From NCBI GenBank assembly GCA_036785705.1, contig JAWUZG010000297.1:372001-436000 (forward strand): a DNA stretch of 64,000 nucleotides, read 5' to 3'. Shown piece by piece: positions 1 to 13,800 of the stretch. This DNA is from Acanthornis magna. Taxonomy: Eukaryota; Chordata; Aves; Passeriformes; Acanthizidae. How positions within the stretch are numbered: the first letter of the stretch is position 1; each line of letters starts with the position of its first letter. Under the pieces are notes generated by a model, which saw only the letters and a list, made by a program, of their open reading frames with translations, ran no database searches and was not told where the DNA came from. The position numbers and the translations under genes were made by a program.

Positions 1-3000
1 TTGGTGAGTATATGTAAGTTCTTACTAATCAGATCATTGACTTTTTCTCAACCATGTCCAGTGCACCATAAAAGGAATACGTGCATTTATTCCTTTTATG
101 ATCTGTTTAAATAGTATCTGCAAAGTTTCTAGTTTTCATTTATCTCACTTTGATTTGATGTAATTGTAATTGGATGAATGATTTGAAAGCATTTACATTG
201 CCCATGCCCTACTTCAAGCAGATCTCATTCAAAATCAGGTCTGTGTTTCTTTTCATCAGACACATTACATTGAGATATGCAGATTCTTCAGAATCAGAAT
301 ATTAATAGGAAGGTGTGTATTTCATTTTTTATTCTATTGAGAGTATTTATTTCTGAATTTTGTATTATCATTTACATAATGTAAAAACAAAATTATACTG
401 TTTTTATAGCATAATAGATAGACCAATTAAAAGTTGAAATGAAAATTTTGATAGTGCTAAAAATGAATCCATAAAGCAATGTTGAGATCTCCAACCTGTC
501 TTAATTTCTTAAGAAAGAACAAAAAGAAAAGATAGAAAAAGAAGTATTTCACAGTATTCTATGTGGTTAGAACAGTTCAGTTTTCATATGCCAGCATTTA
601 GAGTGATGAATTCAGAATTTGTCTACGATAAATAACGGCTTAAAAATTCAAATGCACGTTGCATTTCCTAGAATATTTGCAGATATAGATATATGATATT
701 TGCACTTAAGATATATGAATAAAGCTTAAAATATAACTGCATATTTAGCATCAGTTTTATTCTTCATTTACTCGTCTGAATTTCAGGAAAAAGAGGTCGC
801 AAGCCTTTAACCAATGTGTTCAATAAGGTTCAGGTAAAAGAAGCTAGAATGTGAGTAATGACATTATTTTTCTTAGAGCTGCATACTTCTGGTATTTGGC
901 TTCTTCAGTAATGGCTACAACAACCCCTTAATTCTGTATTTCTTAGATGTTTAAACAGTTCTGCTTATTATATGAGGCTACTGAGTACCCAGTGCTGTGG
1001 CCCCCGCTGTCACTGTTAGCAGTCAGGTTACACCAGGGCTACTGACAATCATGAGGCTTGCAAGGTACTTATCAGTTCCATGCCACATGTGCAGGAAAAG
1101 GCTGAAGAATGAATCATAACCTGAATCTGTGCCCACTTTGCCAAAACAAGTTGTTGTAGCCAGTGGGAAGCCTCTTTTGGATGTTAAGTGACTTGTGCAT
1201 TGCAAATGTTTTCCAGGACATAGAAGGAGGGAATTGGGTTATAGATGGTGATGGACTTGCACAGAGTGGGCCTGGCTCCTGACCTCTACACTGAAAAGGC
1301 AGGGCCATAGCAAGGCTCATTTTCTCTTCTACTGTACTTCATCATTCAGTCAAAGCCTATTCCTGGGTCCTCCAAGTCTTCATTAGGTTTGGACAGCAGT
1401 CAAAGCTGAGCAAAAGTAGGGTTCCAGCACACATCTATAGGCCCAGCACTATACCTAAATTACCTATGTTTAATACCTTGTTTTTAAATGATGTTGTATT
1501 GCTTCTTGCTATTGCACATATTTGACATATTTTTCTTAACATAACTTTGCAGTCTGTGGTTTACTATGAAAAATATTGAAATTGCCTGCTATCTAAATTA
1601 TCTGTCAAAATAACAACCTAAAACCAAGCTGAGCTTATTTTCCCAAACCTAAATAATAGAACTCCTAAAACCCTTCAAAACTATATATGCAGTATTTCAG
1701 AATCAGCTTGTAGAATGACTCCTGTGTCTGGACTATTATAGTTTCTAACATGCTGCTCTTGAAGATGCCGCAAAAAATTAAGTACTGATTTAGATTTTCT
1801 TGTTGTAATTCATGAATATGTGAGCCTGTAGTTGAAAGATGTTACAGTTAATCTCTGGATTTAGTCCTTTGCAGAAATAAAAAGTAGAAGGGACTCAGCA
1901 TTATTAGGCTTGCTTATGCCAGATGACAAGTACTTGAGTGCTCCTGCACAGAAATAGGCTGCCAGATATGCTTTTAGATCTTCCTTTTCTAAAGAATTGA
2001 GTGGACAGTGAATAAATATTTGAGGCAGCTCCTCTTTCTGTGTTTCAAAACATTCAGCAGAATAAAAGCATACTACTGGAAAATCTTTAGCCTCTTTAAA
2101 TTCTAGATTAGATGCAACATTAGTAAGACTTTTTATTTAAACAAAGCAAGACAGATGCTATGTTATCTGGCAAGCAAGTTGCATTGAGCCTTTCTTACAG
2201 TATTTTTTAAAAATAAAGTATGGGTGTGGAATTCCCATACTGGTCCCTCCCTTGTTCCTCATGTCTCCTTCCTCCCCCCAGAGTAATGCAATAACATGCA
2301 CTACTAAAGTTCGATAAAGTCTCCTAAATCCTGATCTTTAGTACTGGAAAAGGTAGGCTTATAATACACCAAATTCTAGACTGTCTTCAGTTACCTGGCA
2401 CTGTATTTACCCAAGCTCACTTGACATGTCATTTGTATTTATTTTAAATACTTGTCTAATCTCTCTGCATTTGGAATCTCATGCTTTTCTCTGGAAACTT
2501 AGAATTCGGAAGAAAACTTGTGGTTTCATTATGTTGTGTTATTTTTAATAATATTTGTTCTTTCAACTAGGATCTCAAACTACCTCTTATACTGTCCTAA
2601 TCTTTTGGCATATGTTATTGCTCTTTAAAATGAATCAGTTGGAATTTCTCCAAATAAATCTTCTCTCAGCTTCAGCTGGGGAAAGGAAGCATAGATGATG
2701 AATTACCCATTTCAGTTGTATCGATGAGAAATTAGCAATTTCAGACCTGAGCTCCTTCTTGAGCTCCTCCAAGGTGTGAGGCAGAGTCTGGAATACCATC
2801 TGGTCAAAAGGTGTTCTCTTCTAGGGATAATAAATCTTTGGACTATTGGTATTTGGATTATTGCATCCTGATGTAATCAGTGCTGTTTGGGTAGTGTTTC
2901 ATGTCATATCTTCCTCCAATTTTTGCTTTCTGAAACTGTGTCTTAATTATGATCCATGTTCTGAGACTGCTGAGTTACAGTCACACATTCATGCTGAAGT

Positions 3001-5292
3001 CACAGAAGAGCTCATATCAGTTGGGCGTTAACCCCATTTTGTCACCCAAAGAGCTTCAAGAGAAACAGAGATTTTGAGGCTGCTGGTCACACTGCACCGA
3101 TAACAAGTACACAATTCCCTGCACTACATGTGACTTTTGTAGGAAAGACAGGGGAAGAATTTGGTGTAAAATATTTTCACATTCTGAAGTTGACCTTCCT
3201 TATTTTTGTCATTGCCAATTGTATCTGTAGGCATACTACAGACATACCGCTTTCAAACTCTTCACTTGAGTTTAGAACTATTAATTTAATGAACTTAGGG
3301 TCCAAATATATTGCTTGGATATGTAGTGAAACATTTCATTCATGTTTCAGCTTTTTTTTCAGTCAGACCTTTCTGGCTATTATGTGCGATGAGAAGTATA
3401 AAACTGCAGTTTACAAAAAGATAGACTTCCAAATTTTGGACGTACTGAGATACTCATCTCTGCTAAAAGAAAATAAGTTCTGAGAAATTAGAGGGGAAAA
3501 TATTTACCCACGATGCACATCATAAATTCTACCACCTCAAATCATTGGATTTGTGGTGTTATTTCTCACAAAGTGTGGTGGATCTGCCTGTATAAGGCTA
3601 AGCTGTGCCACAATAACTCAACCCTATTAGAGAAAAAAAGACGAAGAGAAGATCATCACATTTTTATGACTGTCATGGACCTTATTTTTCAAGGGCTAAA
3701 GTCAAAAGCATTGTTGCGTAACTGTTGCAGAGCTTTTTTTCAGAACTGACATTAAAGTTTACAAAGATGAGGATGAGCTGAGCTTTCACGAAACAGCTAA
3801 AGCTGTCAAATGTGTTGATATTTAGAGTAAACTTCTGCTCACCATGATGGGCCTTGCCTTAGAGGTGGAATCTATTCTGTGGAATTTTGGATATTTTTAA
3901 GATAGATATCTATTTCAAAGCAGGTTGTTTGGACTCTTTTTGCAGTCAGAGGTTAAAACGTAAGCTGGGATGAACTACATCAAATCTAAACCAGACAGCC
4001 ACTTTAAAATAAGATGACTCATGATCTAGAAAAGGCCATTTCTCTCTGGTGGTTCTAAAGAGAAATAGAACAGCTCTCTGGGATGTATGTCTAGAATTTG
4101 CTTGACTCACCTTAGCCTGGATTATTAATTACTCATGTTAATTCCACATGTGTGTGTGTGACTTTGATGAAAAAAGCCCCAGTTAGAGGTTTTCTTGTGT
4201 ATTTGATCTGTAACTGTAACTTTGATCTGCTTTTGTTTCATTGCCAGACAGTGAATACTATACAGCCAGCTACTCATCTATGAAAATTCTGATGTTTCAT
4301 TTTTTGTCAGTCCCGTGATCTGTAGTTTGAAATAAGCAATGAGAAGTAAGAAATTAGATAATGTTACCAAACCAAGTGCTCAGAATTTACTGCCAGTGAT
4401 TGAATCACTGATCCAGTTGGTTCATTTATGTTCTTGTGTTCACATCTTGGGCATATATATTCAAGGGTTGCTGTTCAGATAATTTTGGTTTTTGGCTTTG
4501 TAATACTTGTAGCACATAATCTGGGTTGTCCACACTGTGTGCTTCACATGAGAGTAAGAACACTGGAGCTCATTTCTACCTCAGTTTCCTCTCATTTGTT
4601 GTTTGTATTATAATTTCTGTTTTCTCCCCACTGTTTGGATGCATCACGACCCTTAAATTTTTAATTTTAATTTGCTTTAACTACTTTTTAAATGGTTTTG
4701 AGAACTTGCACTATTTTATTTTTTTGCTTTTTAACTTTGGTCCTGGGTTTCCCCATCTTGTTCTTAAATTCCACACTGTAGTATCTGACTTTGGTCTAGA
4801 AAGTGTGTGGTTATGATCAACCCGGGCATCAAGGGCTATGGTAGCGAATTTTTGGTCTCTAATGGGTCTACCCAGTTGTTTTCCTGTCTGGAAGAAGAAA
4901 ACATCACAGTTAAATATCCTGCATGACACTGAAGCAAAGAGCTAAAAAGAAATGAAGAGAGCTATCCCCAGCTGCTCAATGAATTTGCATACAAAGGTTT
5001 ATACATTTTCCCTCTTCAGCAGGTCTAGAGTCAGCTAGAAAGAAAAGTAAACCTAATTAAAAACACCCTTTTTTCCAGGGCTACTCTCTGGCAGAGTTTC
5101 CTTGAGACACAGGAAATTGTGCTCTCATCAGTTGGGCTCCAAAACCAGACAAAATCGGTCTTCAGGACAAACCTGTCAGCATGAGAACTGCTGAAAGTTT
5201 CTGGTTTTCTGTGTTGGTAGAACACCACCTTTTAGAGGGCCACTCACCTTTGTGTGACTAGAACAGAAATGTCAAACAGGCCCCTATTCTCC
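1..5292. other. AT-rich noncoding DNA, nothing recognised
   Basis: This stretch has the base composition of bird intergenic or intronic DNA. Open frames are short (up to 117 codons), occur on both strands and show no family resemblance or consistent splice context. No CR1, LTR or RNA gene was recognised by eye. Old, decayed repeats or exons of a large gene could be missed without database comparison. Confidence 0.6.
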
Positions 5293-5410
5293 TAAAAAAC
5301 AAACAAACAAAAAACCACACAAAAAATCCAAACAAACAAACAAGCAAACAAAAACAACAACAAACAAACAAACAAACAAACAAAAACCCAAAACAAAAAA
5401 AAAAACCAAA
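5293..5410. repeat. A-rich (CAAA)n simple repeat
   Basis: The stretch consists almost only of A and C, dominated by CAAA and AAACA units with short A runs and a few interruptions. It may be the remnant of a poly-A tail or simple replication slippage. No retroelement body was recognised on either side. An apparent minus-strand ORF of F, V, C and L residues here is a by-product of the repeat. Confidence 0.85.
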
Positions 5411-6411
5411 CTGTCACAGTGGAATTCTTACAACGGAAAGGAATGTTCTCACATTTCAGATTATGACTGCTCACTTCCCTGGAGGCCAGACAGAAAAACT
5501 CAAGGTTTCTTCATCTCCCTGTCTGAGTGGCTGGCAGGGCAGCTGCCTGAAGCACCAGTTGGAGTTGAGTTCTGTGTGTCACTGTTGATGTTTTGGGAGC
5601 AATGCTGGACTTGGCAGGGGCTGTGCTTCAGCTTTTGTTCATGTCATGGCTTTGCACACTGAAGCCATTCACAGAATGACTTCATACTCACATCCAAAGG
5701 AGAAGGGCATACTCACTTGGATATCAGAAGGATACTCACTTGTGTCTCTTCGACTTTGAAATGTGCCACTAGTGTGTACACGTGCAACATTTTCTCCTGT
5801 TACAGTTCTGTTGAAGGGTTTGATCTCATCTCGGACCTCTTTGGCTGAGAGAAAGGTCCCCTCTGTGCCCCTTTTCTGACTGTATGAAGGGAAGGTGGCT
5901 GGCAGCATGCCTTCTGCATTTACTGCTAGGACAGAATCTCCCCTGGTGCCAGCACACATCCCTCCTGTGAGCTCCATATGGCCCCACATCTCAAAGGAAC
6001 ACTTAGAGGTCAGCAGCATATCTTTTACCTTGGAGCTTACCTTTATTGTTACAGTCCCATCCTGACACCTTCTGGGCAGGAGCCTTTGTGTGGGTATGAA
6101 CTCAGCAGCCTGAGTTGTCAGTTCCCCTGTAAAATCCCTCAGCTACAGGAGGGGTGAGAGGGAATATGTTTAGAGAAGAAATTTGCCATATTTGCATGAT
6201 GTTAGTAACCCAAACAGCTACGCAGGAGTCATTCTACTTAATTTCAGAAAAAAAAAAATCTCCATCCTGTGTGTCACCAAATATTTCACAGAAATTGATA
6301 AAGAATAATTTAACTAAGAAACACTGTCAGTGCAGCTGAAATTTGAAATTCTGAACTTGTGAGATGTGGTGGTTCATAACATTGTGGTCTTATTCTCACC
6401 AATGTGCCCAG
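5411..6411. other. Unassigned intergenic DNA
   Basis: Slightly more GC than its surroundings. A 116-codon minus-strand frame lies at 5669-6019, but its product resembles nothing I know and the frame has no visible exon context, so I do not call it a gene. Confidence 0.5.
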
Positions 6412-6452
6412 GCACACACACATACACACACACACAAATATACACACACACA
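6412..6452. repeat. (CA)n microsatellite, interrupted
   Basis: CA dinucleotides interrupted by TA-containing steps. Ordinary vertebrate microsatellite. Confidence 0.85.
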
Positions 6453-6798
6453 TCCACCCATGTCCACATGTGCTCAAAATTGCCTGGAATAAGACGTATT
6501 TACAGAAAATACTTGCCTGTAGGGTTGTTGTGGTAGGATTCACACCCCATACTTTATACCTGAGAGTGGGCTGTTTACAACCTTTGCTAAACATAACAGC
6601 ATTTTAAGGAAGGAGTTTGCAAGAACATTTGGCTTTCCATCCCCCAGTGGATCGCACTTTGACCCTTTTTTGAACATTTTTCATATATGGCACAATTGCT
6701 AAAATCCCAGTTGTTTCCTATTTACTTGATTGTAGAAGTTTGTTATGTACATATGTTTTTTGATTCAGATGGCATGATAAGGGCTGGTTTAAATAACG

Positions 6799-6915
6799 GT
6801 TTGTTTGTTTTGTTTTTTGGTGCGGGGGGTTTTTTGTTGTTTTTTTTGTTTTGGGGGGTTTTTTGTTGTTGGGGGGGTTGGGGGTTTTTTTTGTTTGTTT
6901 GTTAGTTTGGTTTTC
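6799..6915 (+). repeat. G/T-only low-complexity tract with G-runs
   Basis: About 115 bases almost free of A and C on the plus strand, with T-runs and several runs of five or more G between 6823 and 6885. Four G-runs with long T-rich loops could allow a loose G-quadruplex, but the loops are long, so the prediction is weak. An F/G-rich ORF here is a by-product. Confidence 0.8.
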
Positions 6916-7797
6916 TTCTTGTTAATAGAAATTATCTCCTTTAAGGAGTTTTATGGCTAACAGCAATGTCACCTTTGTTTAGCGTATTTGGGGGGCTCAT
7001 TCCTTGTTCAGATGCCTAGAAGGCCTCAGCACAGAAAAAATGTTGCCTAATCTTTAACATAACTCAGAAGTCTTGCTGAGAAGTTGAAACAGGATTAGAA
7101 AACTCAGTGTCTGATCCTTTGAGGACTGCTGCTTCAAAGGAGCTATACAAAGCTGCACAAAAAAAAGGAGTGAATGAACAAGATTGAGCCCTTTGAAATA
7201 TTTACTGTTCAATGAATTTGGAGAGGAAGGCAGAATATGATGAGGCCTTCCCACTCCTGAAAGGTGATAGTATCCTCTTGTTTTATTAATAGGAAAAGTA
7301 TGATATTACTACTTTGACATTTCTTTTGTTTGGCAGAACCTGGAGACACTGATTTAAGTATTATACCATATATCTATACATACATATGCAAGTGGTAGAA
7401 AAAAACTTAAAAGTTCCATTTATTACTCACTATTATCTTCTTTTTTTTCCCCCGGAGTACTTCCATTCCCTGTAAAACACATCCAGTAACTGGATCAATA
7501 GCCATCATATATAAAACACTAATCATTAAGAATAATTCTTTTACATGGTTTACACTATCGCTCAATGTCCTGGTAGCAGTTCCTCTCAATTTCAAAGCAG
7601 TTGTCGAGCTTGAATTCTTGTTTTGGCTCTGCAACAGATGGAGATGTGCGTGTCCTGATGAAAATTCAGACTTGGAAGGGAACTGTTCCCCTATCACACA
7701 GTGTGTACCAAGCCTGTGCCTGAATTTATTTACCCAGCCACTATTTGCAAACAATTATGTGTTTCTCTGGTTTCCTCCAGTTTCTCAGCTTCTTCTC

Positions 7798-7802
<5 letters not shown>

Positions 7803-7833
<31 letters not shown>
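7803..7833. repeat. Poly-T run (31 bases)
   Basis: An uninterrupted run of T. It could be the poly-A tail of a minus-strand retroposed sequence, but no recognisable source body or target duplication was seen nearby. Confidence 0.9.
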
Positions 7834-7834
<1 letters not shown>

Positions 7835-10800
7835 GAAACACAGGCTTCAGGTTTTTGTTGATAAACTTGAATGTTTTCATTTTATATTTCCTTATGCTCA
7901 TCTTCTGAAAGCATCTTAAAAGATCACCTGATCCATAGAGTAAACTATAATTTCATTAAAATGGGTAGACTTCAGGTGACAATATGATCCATCGAGATAA
8001 TATCATCCAAAGGACACAGCACAGCACGCCTTAGAAGCCTAGGGGCTCAGACTTTGTTATCCATGCAGTGTTGTGTTTATATGAGCTCCTAAATGCAAGG
8101 AAAACTTTTCAACCATAAACCAAACATAGCTTTTCATATTTTATTTGGCAACTTCATTGGCGAGTTGCTGTATGGAGCCAGTAAAACTCAACGTGGAGGA
8201 ACAACTTTTGCCATCTCAGCTTGAGAATGAGGATCCCAGTAACCAGGCATATGCCCTTCCTGTGTGCATGGCATTGTGTTTTTAATTGCATTTAGTGCAA
8301 AGGTTAATAAGAGCTTGCTAATAGATTTAGGAAAAATAATTGTTGAAAACAAAACCCAGTCCCGAGTCAAAAGTTCATTGGTTTTGAGAGGATTGTAAAA
8401 ATATTTCAGGGGAGGCCTTAAATTCTTCAGTGGATTGCTATTTATCTATGGTCATGCACATGCTAAATAATGATATTAAATAAATTACTCTCCTGTTGTG
8501 TTTTATAAGAGAGCAAAGCCTTCCAGCTATATAAACAACACTTTATTTTTCCAGCATTATGGAATAAAATGGAGAGATGGCCTTGTGGGTTGACTATTTG
8601 AGGTTCATGACTGAACAGCAATTTCCAAAGCTAAGCCTAACTGTGATGATAAGTTATGCCTTTTGTAATGCTCCCTCATGCAAATTAAGGCATCTTTTGA
8701 GCAACCTGTGCACATTACATTTCATATTTGGTAAATCTTATGCATTTCCCATCATGTTGGAAGGAACTGCCAGTGTTTTAAAAAAGCAATTTATTTTGTT
8801 GTCTTTGAAGTAGCTGATGCATTAGTAACCCTGCCACCTTTGAAATTAAACAGGATTTTGTCTGCAGTTGGAACACTCTGAAGTGTTCTTCTATTTTTAA
8901 ATCTCATATGCGTATTTGAAATGCCTTCAGCTCTCCTGCAGATGGGTTTTTTTTAATGATTGCTGTTGTCTCTAAATGGGTCTTGGCATTTTTATTCAGT
9001 TTGTGATGAAGCAATTATTTTTGCTAATTGAATGTACAGGGAATGACTTGAGACAGGGAGCAAACAACATCACATAGTCATGGGTGCTTTAGAACTAAGG
9101 TCATCCAAAATACAGCATAGCAGCCTTTGTATTTCATCTTCTAACTCTCCCAATAGATGAGTAAATTTAATGTCTCTGACTCCAAGGCTTTATTACTTCC
9201 TCAAGTAGAAAAGAAATATTCACTTTACATGTGTACAGCTTGCAAAAGAAGTGTCCTAAGTGATGTTTGCCAAAGGACATTGGTGTTGGTACACTGCGTG
9301 TTATCATTAACTGCTCAAGTACTACACTGGTGAGTACAAATAACAGGAAGATAGATGTGCTGTCAGATTCTTCTGACTACCTGAGATATTTCGGCACGGA
9401 ATCAGAGCAGTGGAAGGAGAGACAGCTTTGAGCCAGACCTGCAGGTCTCAGATGCTTGCAACAACAGTAGATATTTGTGCATGCTGGGAAGATAGAAATG
9501 TTCCAGTAATTTCTCTCCCAGTCCCTTGCTGACTATAGCTTAGAGCAGTGTAAAAAGTACCTTACTGTCACTTCTTCAGTGTTGATCATCACCAAACATG
9601 ACAATAAATAAGTTTCAGGCTAAATCAGCCATCTAATTCCTTCAAACAGTCTTCAAAACATACTGCTTTCTACTGAACTGTATTGATAGGAAAAACTAAA
9701 GAAAGAAGGAAGCTTACTAAATGCACAGCAATTGAGCAGTGGGATAAGAATGCTTTGGGAGAGGATGAAGTTAACAAGAGAAAACTGAGCTACATTTTAG
9801 AAAGCTATTGCTCACTGAGAGCCCTGTTCAATGCACATCTGTTGCCAAGAAAGGAAATCAAACTAGGCTTACTGAGAGTGGCAAAATAAGTAATATTTGA
9901 AAATACCATATGGATAACATTAGTCACTTGGTCCTGGACAAGGTGAACTATGAGGTTAATCTAGTATGGCAAATCCCATTGATAATGTTGGCATGTGCTC
10001 CACAAAATTGGCTGCCCAGGGAACAAGGGAAACATTGTTTTTTTACTGTGTGACACAGGAGACCTAAAGCAGTCAAAAATCCAGTTACTGGAAGATAGTA
10101 CACACCAGACAGGAGGTATTTGCTAAAATTACACATGCTGGACATTGCTGCCCTAATTTCCCTGTATAATTGCTGAATTTGTATTGTAGCGTATGCATCA
10201 CTAAATTTCCTAAAACTGCGAAGCAATTTGATCAGCTCTGTTGAGGAGTTTTTATGTGTCAAACCTTGTAAAGTACTGATTGTGAAAGAACCATGAAAGA
10301 GAAAGCCACAGAATCCCTTTAAAATATGTCAAACAAATCAAGCAAGGACAAAAATCAGGTGACAGAAATTGCATTTCTTTTTGTGAACAGGAAAAAAGGA
10401 ATTTTGCTGTAAGCTAGGCCATGCTTTTCCATCACTTAGCACCATTAATGCTGCACTAACATAGCCTAATCCTTTTTGTCAATGTATTTCTGTTAATTTG
10501 ACAGCCTTTGGTAACATTCACATCTCTCTTGGGATGTTAATATATCCTGGGTTGAAGTGAATAGAGTGTGAAATCATGGTTTATAGCTCATTTTGAAATT
10601 ATTTTCTTCTTCAGAAGATTAGAGAAACCCATATGCATGGTTCAAACTCTCCCCTACCCATGTGATGGGGAATGGAATAAACAAATAAATATTGATCAGC
10701 GTCCTTGCAGCACGCTGTTGCACTATGTCTGGCCTTGGGAGAGCTGTATTAATTCCACTGCAGTGCTCTGTCAGAGGAGTAATCCTCCACTCAGAGTCAG

Positions 10801-13800
10801 GTGAAGTTTCCCTAGAGCTGTGGCACAGTGGATCTGCCACCTACCTGTGGATGTTGGCGAGCTCCCAAGTACTTTGGAGTTGAGTATGTGTGTCTAAGAG
10901 CCACTTTGAAAACATCAGGGCTAAAGATGTGGACAAGTCATTGTGCTTTTAAATAAGACATTATGGTCAGTGGTTTTTTTGTCTTCCATGTGATAATCAT
11001 GGTCTTGTTAGATTTCCACATTCCCATGGGAATGAAGTTAGGATGTGCACAGAAATACTGCCGTTCATTTTGTATTCTTTCCAGTGCGCTTTTCATCTAC
11101 ACATCATGGAGCAGAAAATGAGAGGCTTGCACTCCCCTAATTCTCACAGGGGATCATTAGGATTCCCCACTGTTGTCTAATCATGTGCTGTCCCATTGAT
11201 GTGTAGTCAATTGCTGGGTAATTGTGTTTTGTGGAGTAGATCTCGCTTGAGTAAAGCAGTGTGTTGGCTTTAGTTCCGGGAAACTGGTATGGATTTTTAA
11301 GCTCTTAAATGAACAACAGATCATTCTGTGCTCCACAATGTATAAGCACAAAGTATGGAGGGAATAAGTAATGGAGAAAGGAACATTTAAAATTTATGTT
11401 TGCAGGTGGACTTGTGTGTGGAAGAAGTATCTCACATGCATGGCAAATCAGCTTATTTTTAATTTTTGAAATGCTGGAAGGAGTTTGTGAATAAGACTGC
11501 CAGTGGGGCTGCCTTAGCCACTGGAATATGCCTGTCATAACACACTGGGTTGAAGTTCCTGCTGTGAACTGGGGAGCTGTGAGGCCTGAGCAACACCAGG
11601 GAGAGTAAATGAGTGGTGTGGAGGAAAAAAGTTGTCTTCAAACTCTTTTTTTATTGTGTGCTCCTCATGCTCTGAGCTGCAGTCGTTAGCCCACTGTGGG
11701 TGAATGGAGTAGAGTTCCAGCTGAAGCCGTGCTGTGTACCCAAGCTTCTTTGGTCTGGATAATATTGCTGAGTGTTTTCTGCAAGTTGAGGGAATGCAGG
11801 GCCCTGCAGTCTAATATTCAGGTATATATTAGGAAAAGAATCCCTTGGCACCAGGGCAGTTATGGCGAGCCCCATGATGTCTCATGGGCATAGGCCATTA
11901 TTTATGAAACAAAACTTATAAAACAAAATCTCTTCCCCACAAAGTTATAGATGGGCAGGGTGGAGGGAAAACTGACTCCTTTCACAGAAGTACCAAATTC
12001 ACTGAATTCACCACATCAACTTCATTTTGTACGGTCTAGCTGGTTGGCCCAGAAAGTGCTTCTGTCTTTGAGGGTTTCTGCAGGTGGGGGTCGTGCCTGT
12101 CCCAGGCAGCCAGTGGGGTCATCTGCTGGGGGGGACACTTTGGGCTGTCTGGCCTGGCTTGGCTTTTGCTTTGTTGCCACCTCTGTGGGGTACACTAGGC
12201 TATTTTCAAGCTAGTGGTATTATTAGGCTAAATGACTTTAAACCAGGAACCTTCATGAGTGTGTGGGTGCTGCAGGGCAGTGTTGATCAGCCTCGGTGTG
12301 AAACTGAGAGCAGCAGCACAGGAAAGGTTACTTAATGTTATTTTATGGCAGCACATACGTTTTGCAAATGGCTGTTTTGAAGGTCAGCCTTTTGCACGTG
12401 CTGCTTTTCCCAGTTCCCTGTCTGCCTTCAGCTCACAGCCAGGCTGGCCATGGTTATTACCTTAGAGTCATTTTTTGAGTTGCATTTGAGATGAAGATAA
12501 GAGGTAGGGCAGATTATCGGTGATAGCTGATGAGGTTGTTATGATGAGACATTAGCTAGGGATGGGAGAAAAGGGAGAAAATAATAATGTGTTCGCTTTC
12601 CTGTGTGATAATGGTGTGGCAGTTTCTGTTTGTGCACATACAACGCCAGTAACTCCGTGTGTTGAGAACCACGAACAGAAGGTTATAAAGGCTGCAGAGC
12701 AGTTCCAGCTGCTGTTTTATGCAGATGCACCACAGTATGAAATGATGAAATTTGCTTGTAGCAAGTTTTGCTTCCTCTTATTTTATTACATTTTGTATAC
12801 TTTTTATACTGTATTTTGTATACTTTTTTATACTGTATTTTGTGTTCTATCATAAAACTCCATTTTCACTGACCCATAGATTTTTTTAATATGCACCAGC
12901 TCTCTCAGACAAGGCAGACGCAATTTTTCTTAACATATTTTTCAGCAAGACCAAGGAAAAAGAGTGAATTATGATGAATTTTGTATAAAAAGGTACATCA
13001 GAAAATAATCTGAATTAAGACTAAATGCTTGGGTTTATATTTTTCTTACTTTTCTTTCTTATTTAACTGCTCTATCCTTTTTCCCTAGTCCTTGTCTAAA
13101 GATTGAAAAATTCATAGTAAAAGAAGTATGTGATCACAATCCGATCTTTACTGTGCAGACAAATGCAGAATTCCTTCAGTTTAATGACTCCACTGATTAA
13201 AAAACTCATAGGAAAGACTGGGAGGAACTGTAAAAGTTCAGTAAAATTAAGAAGTCCTGGGGGTTTTTGTTTTGTTTTGTTTTGTGAATATAATTACTGA
13301 ATAAGCAGGTCCCAAGAAAATGTTGAGCTGAAACCAAATCCTTAATTTGGCCATTGAAGTTGAATTCATAATTCCTCAGTGAAGTTATTTTTACTGCTTA
13401 AGGTAAAGAAGTTCTAAATATTACTGTAATATCACCGATTCTTAAACATGGAGGTAAAAGCTGAGTATTTATGCTTTATGAGAAGGTAGAGGAGTGGTAC
13501 AAGACATCATGACTATTGTTATATTTTTATTCCTTGACAGACAGCTACTAACACCTTGTACTATAAAATATGGGCATATATGCCAAATAACATTGGTTAC
13601 ACATTGTTCTTTGTGGCATTTTCAACACATCCACTAAGTCTCTGTTCTACTCACCACTCTCTTATTGCCTGCAGAGAGCTTTGCCAATACTTGATGAGTC
13701 ATCACATGATTTCTGAATTTAAGGAAAATAAATGCTCATTTGATATGAACAGGGCTGATGCCACTAAGAGGACTTTGGGGTTTGCAGGTTTATCACAAGT

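Noticed and set aside
3130..3483. 117-codon plus-strand ORF
   Set aside because: Composition follows AT-rich DNA, and no homology or splice context was seen.
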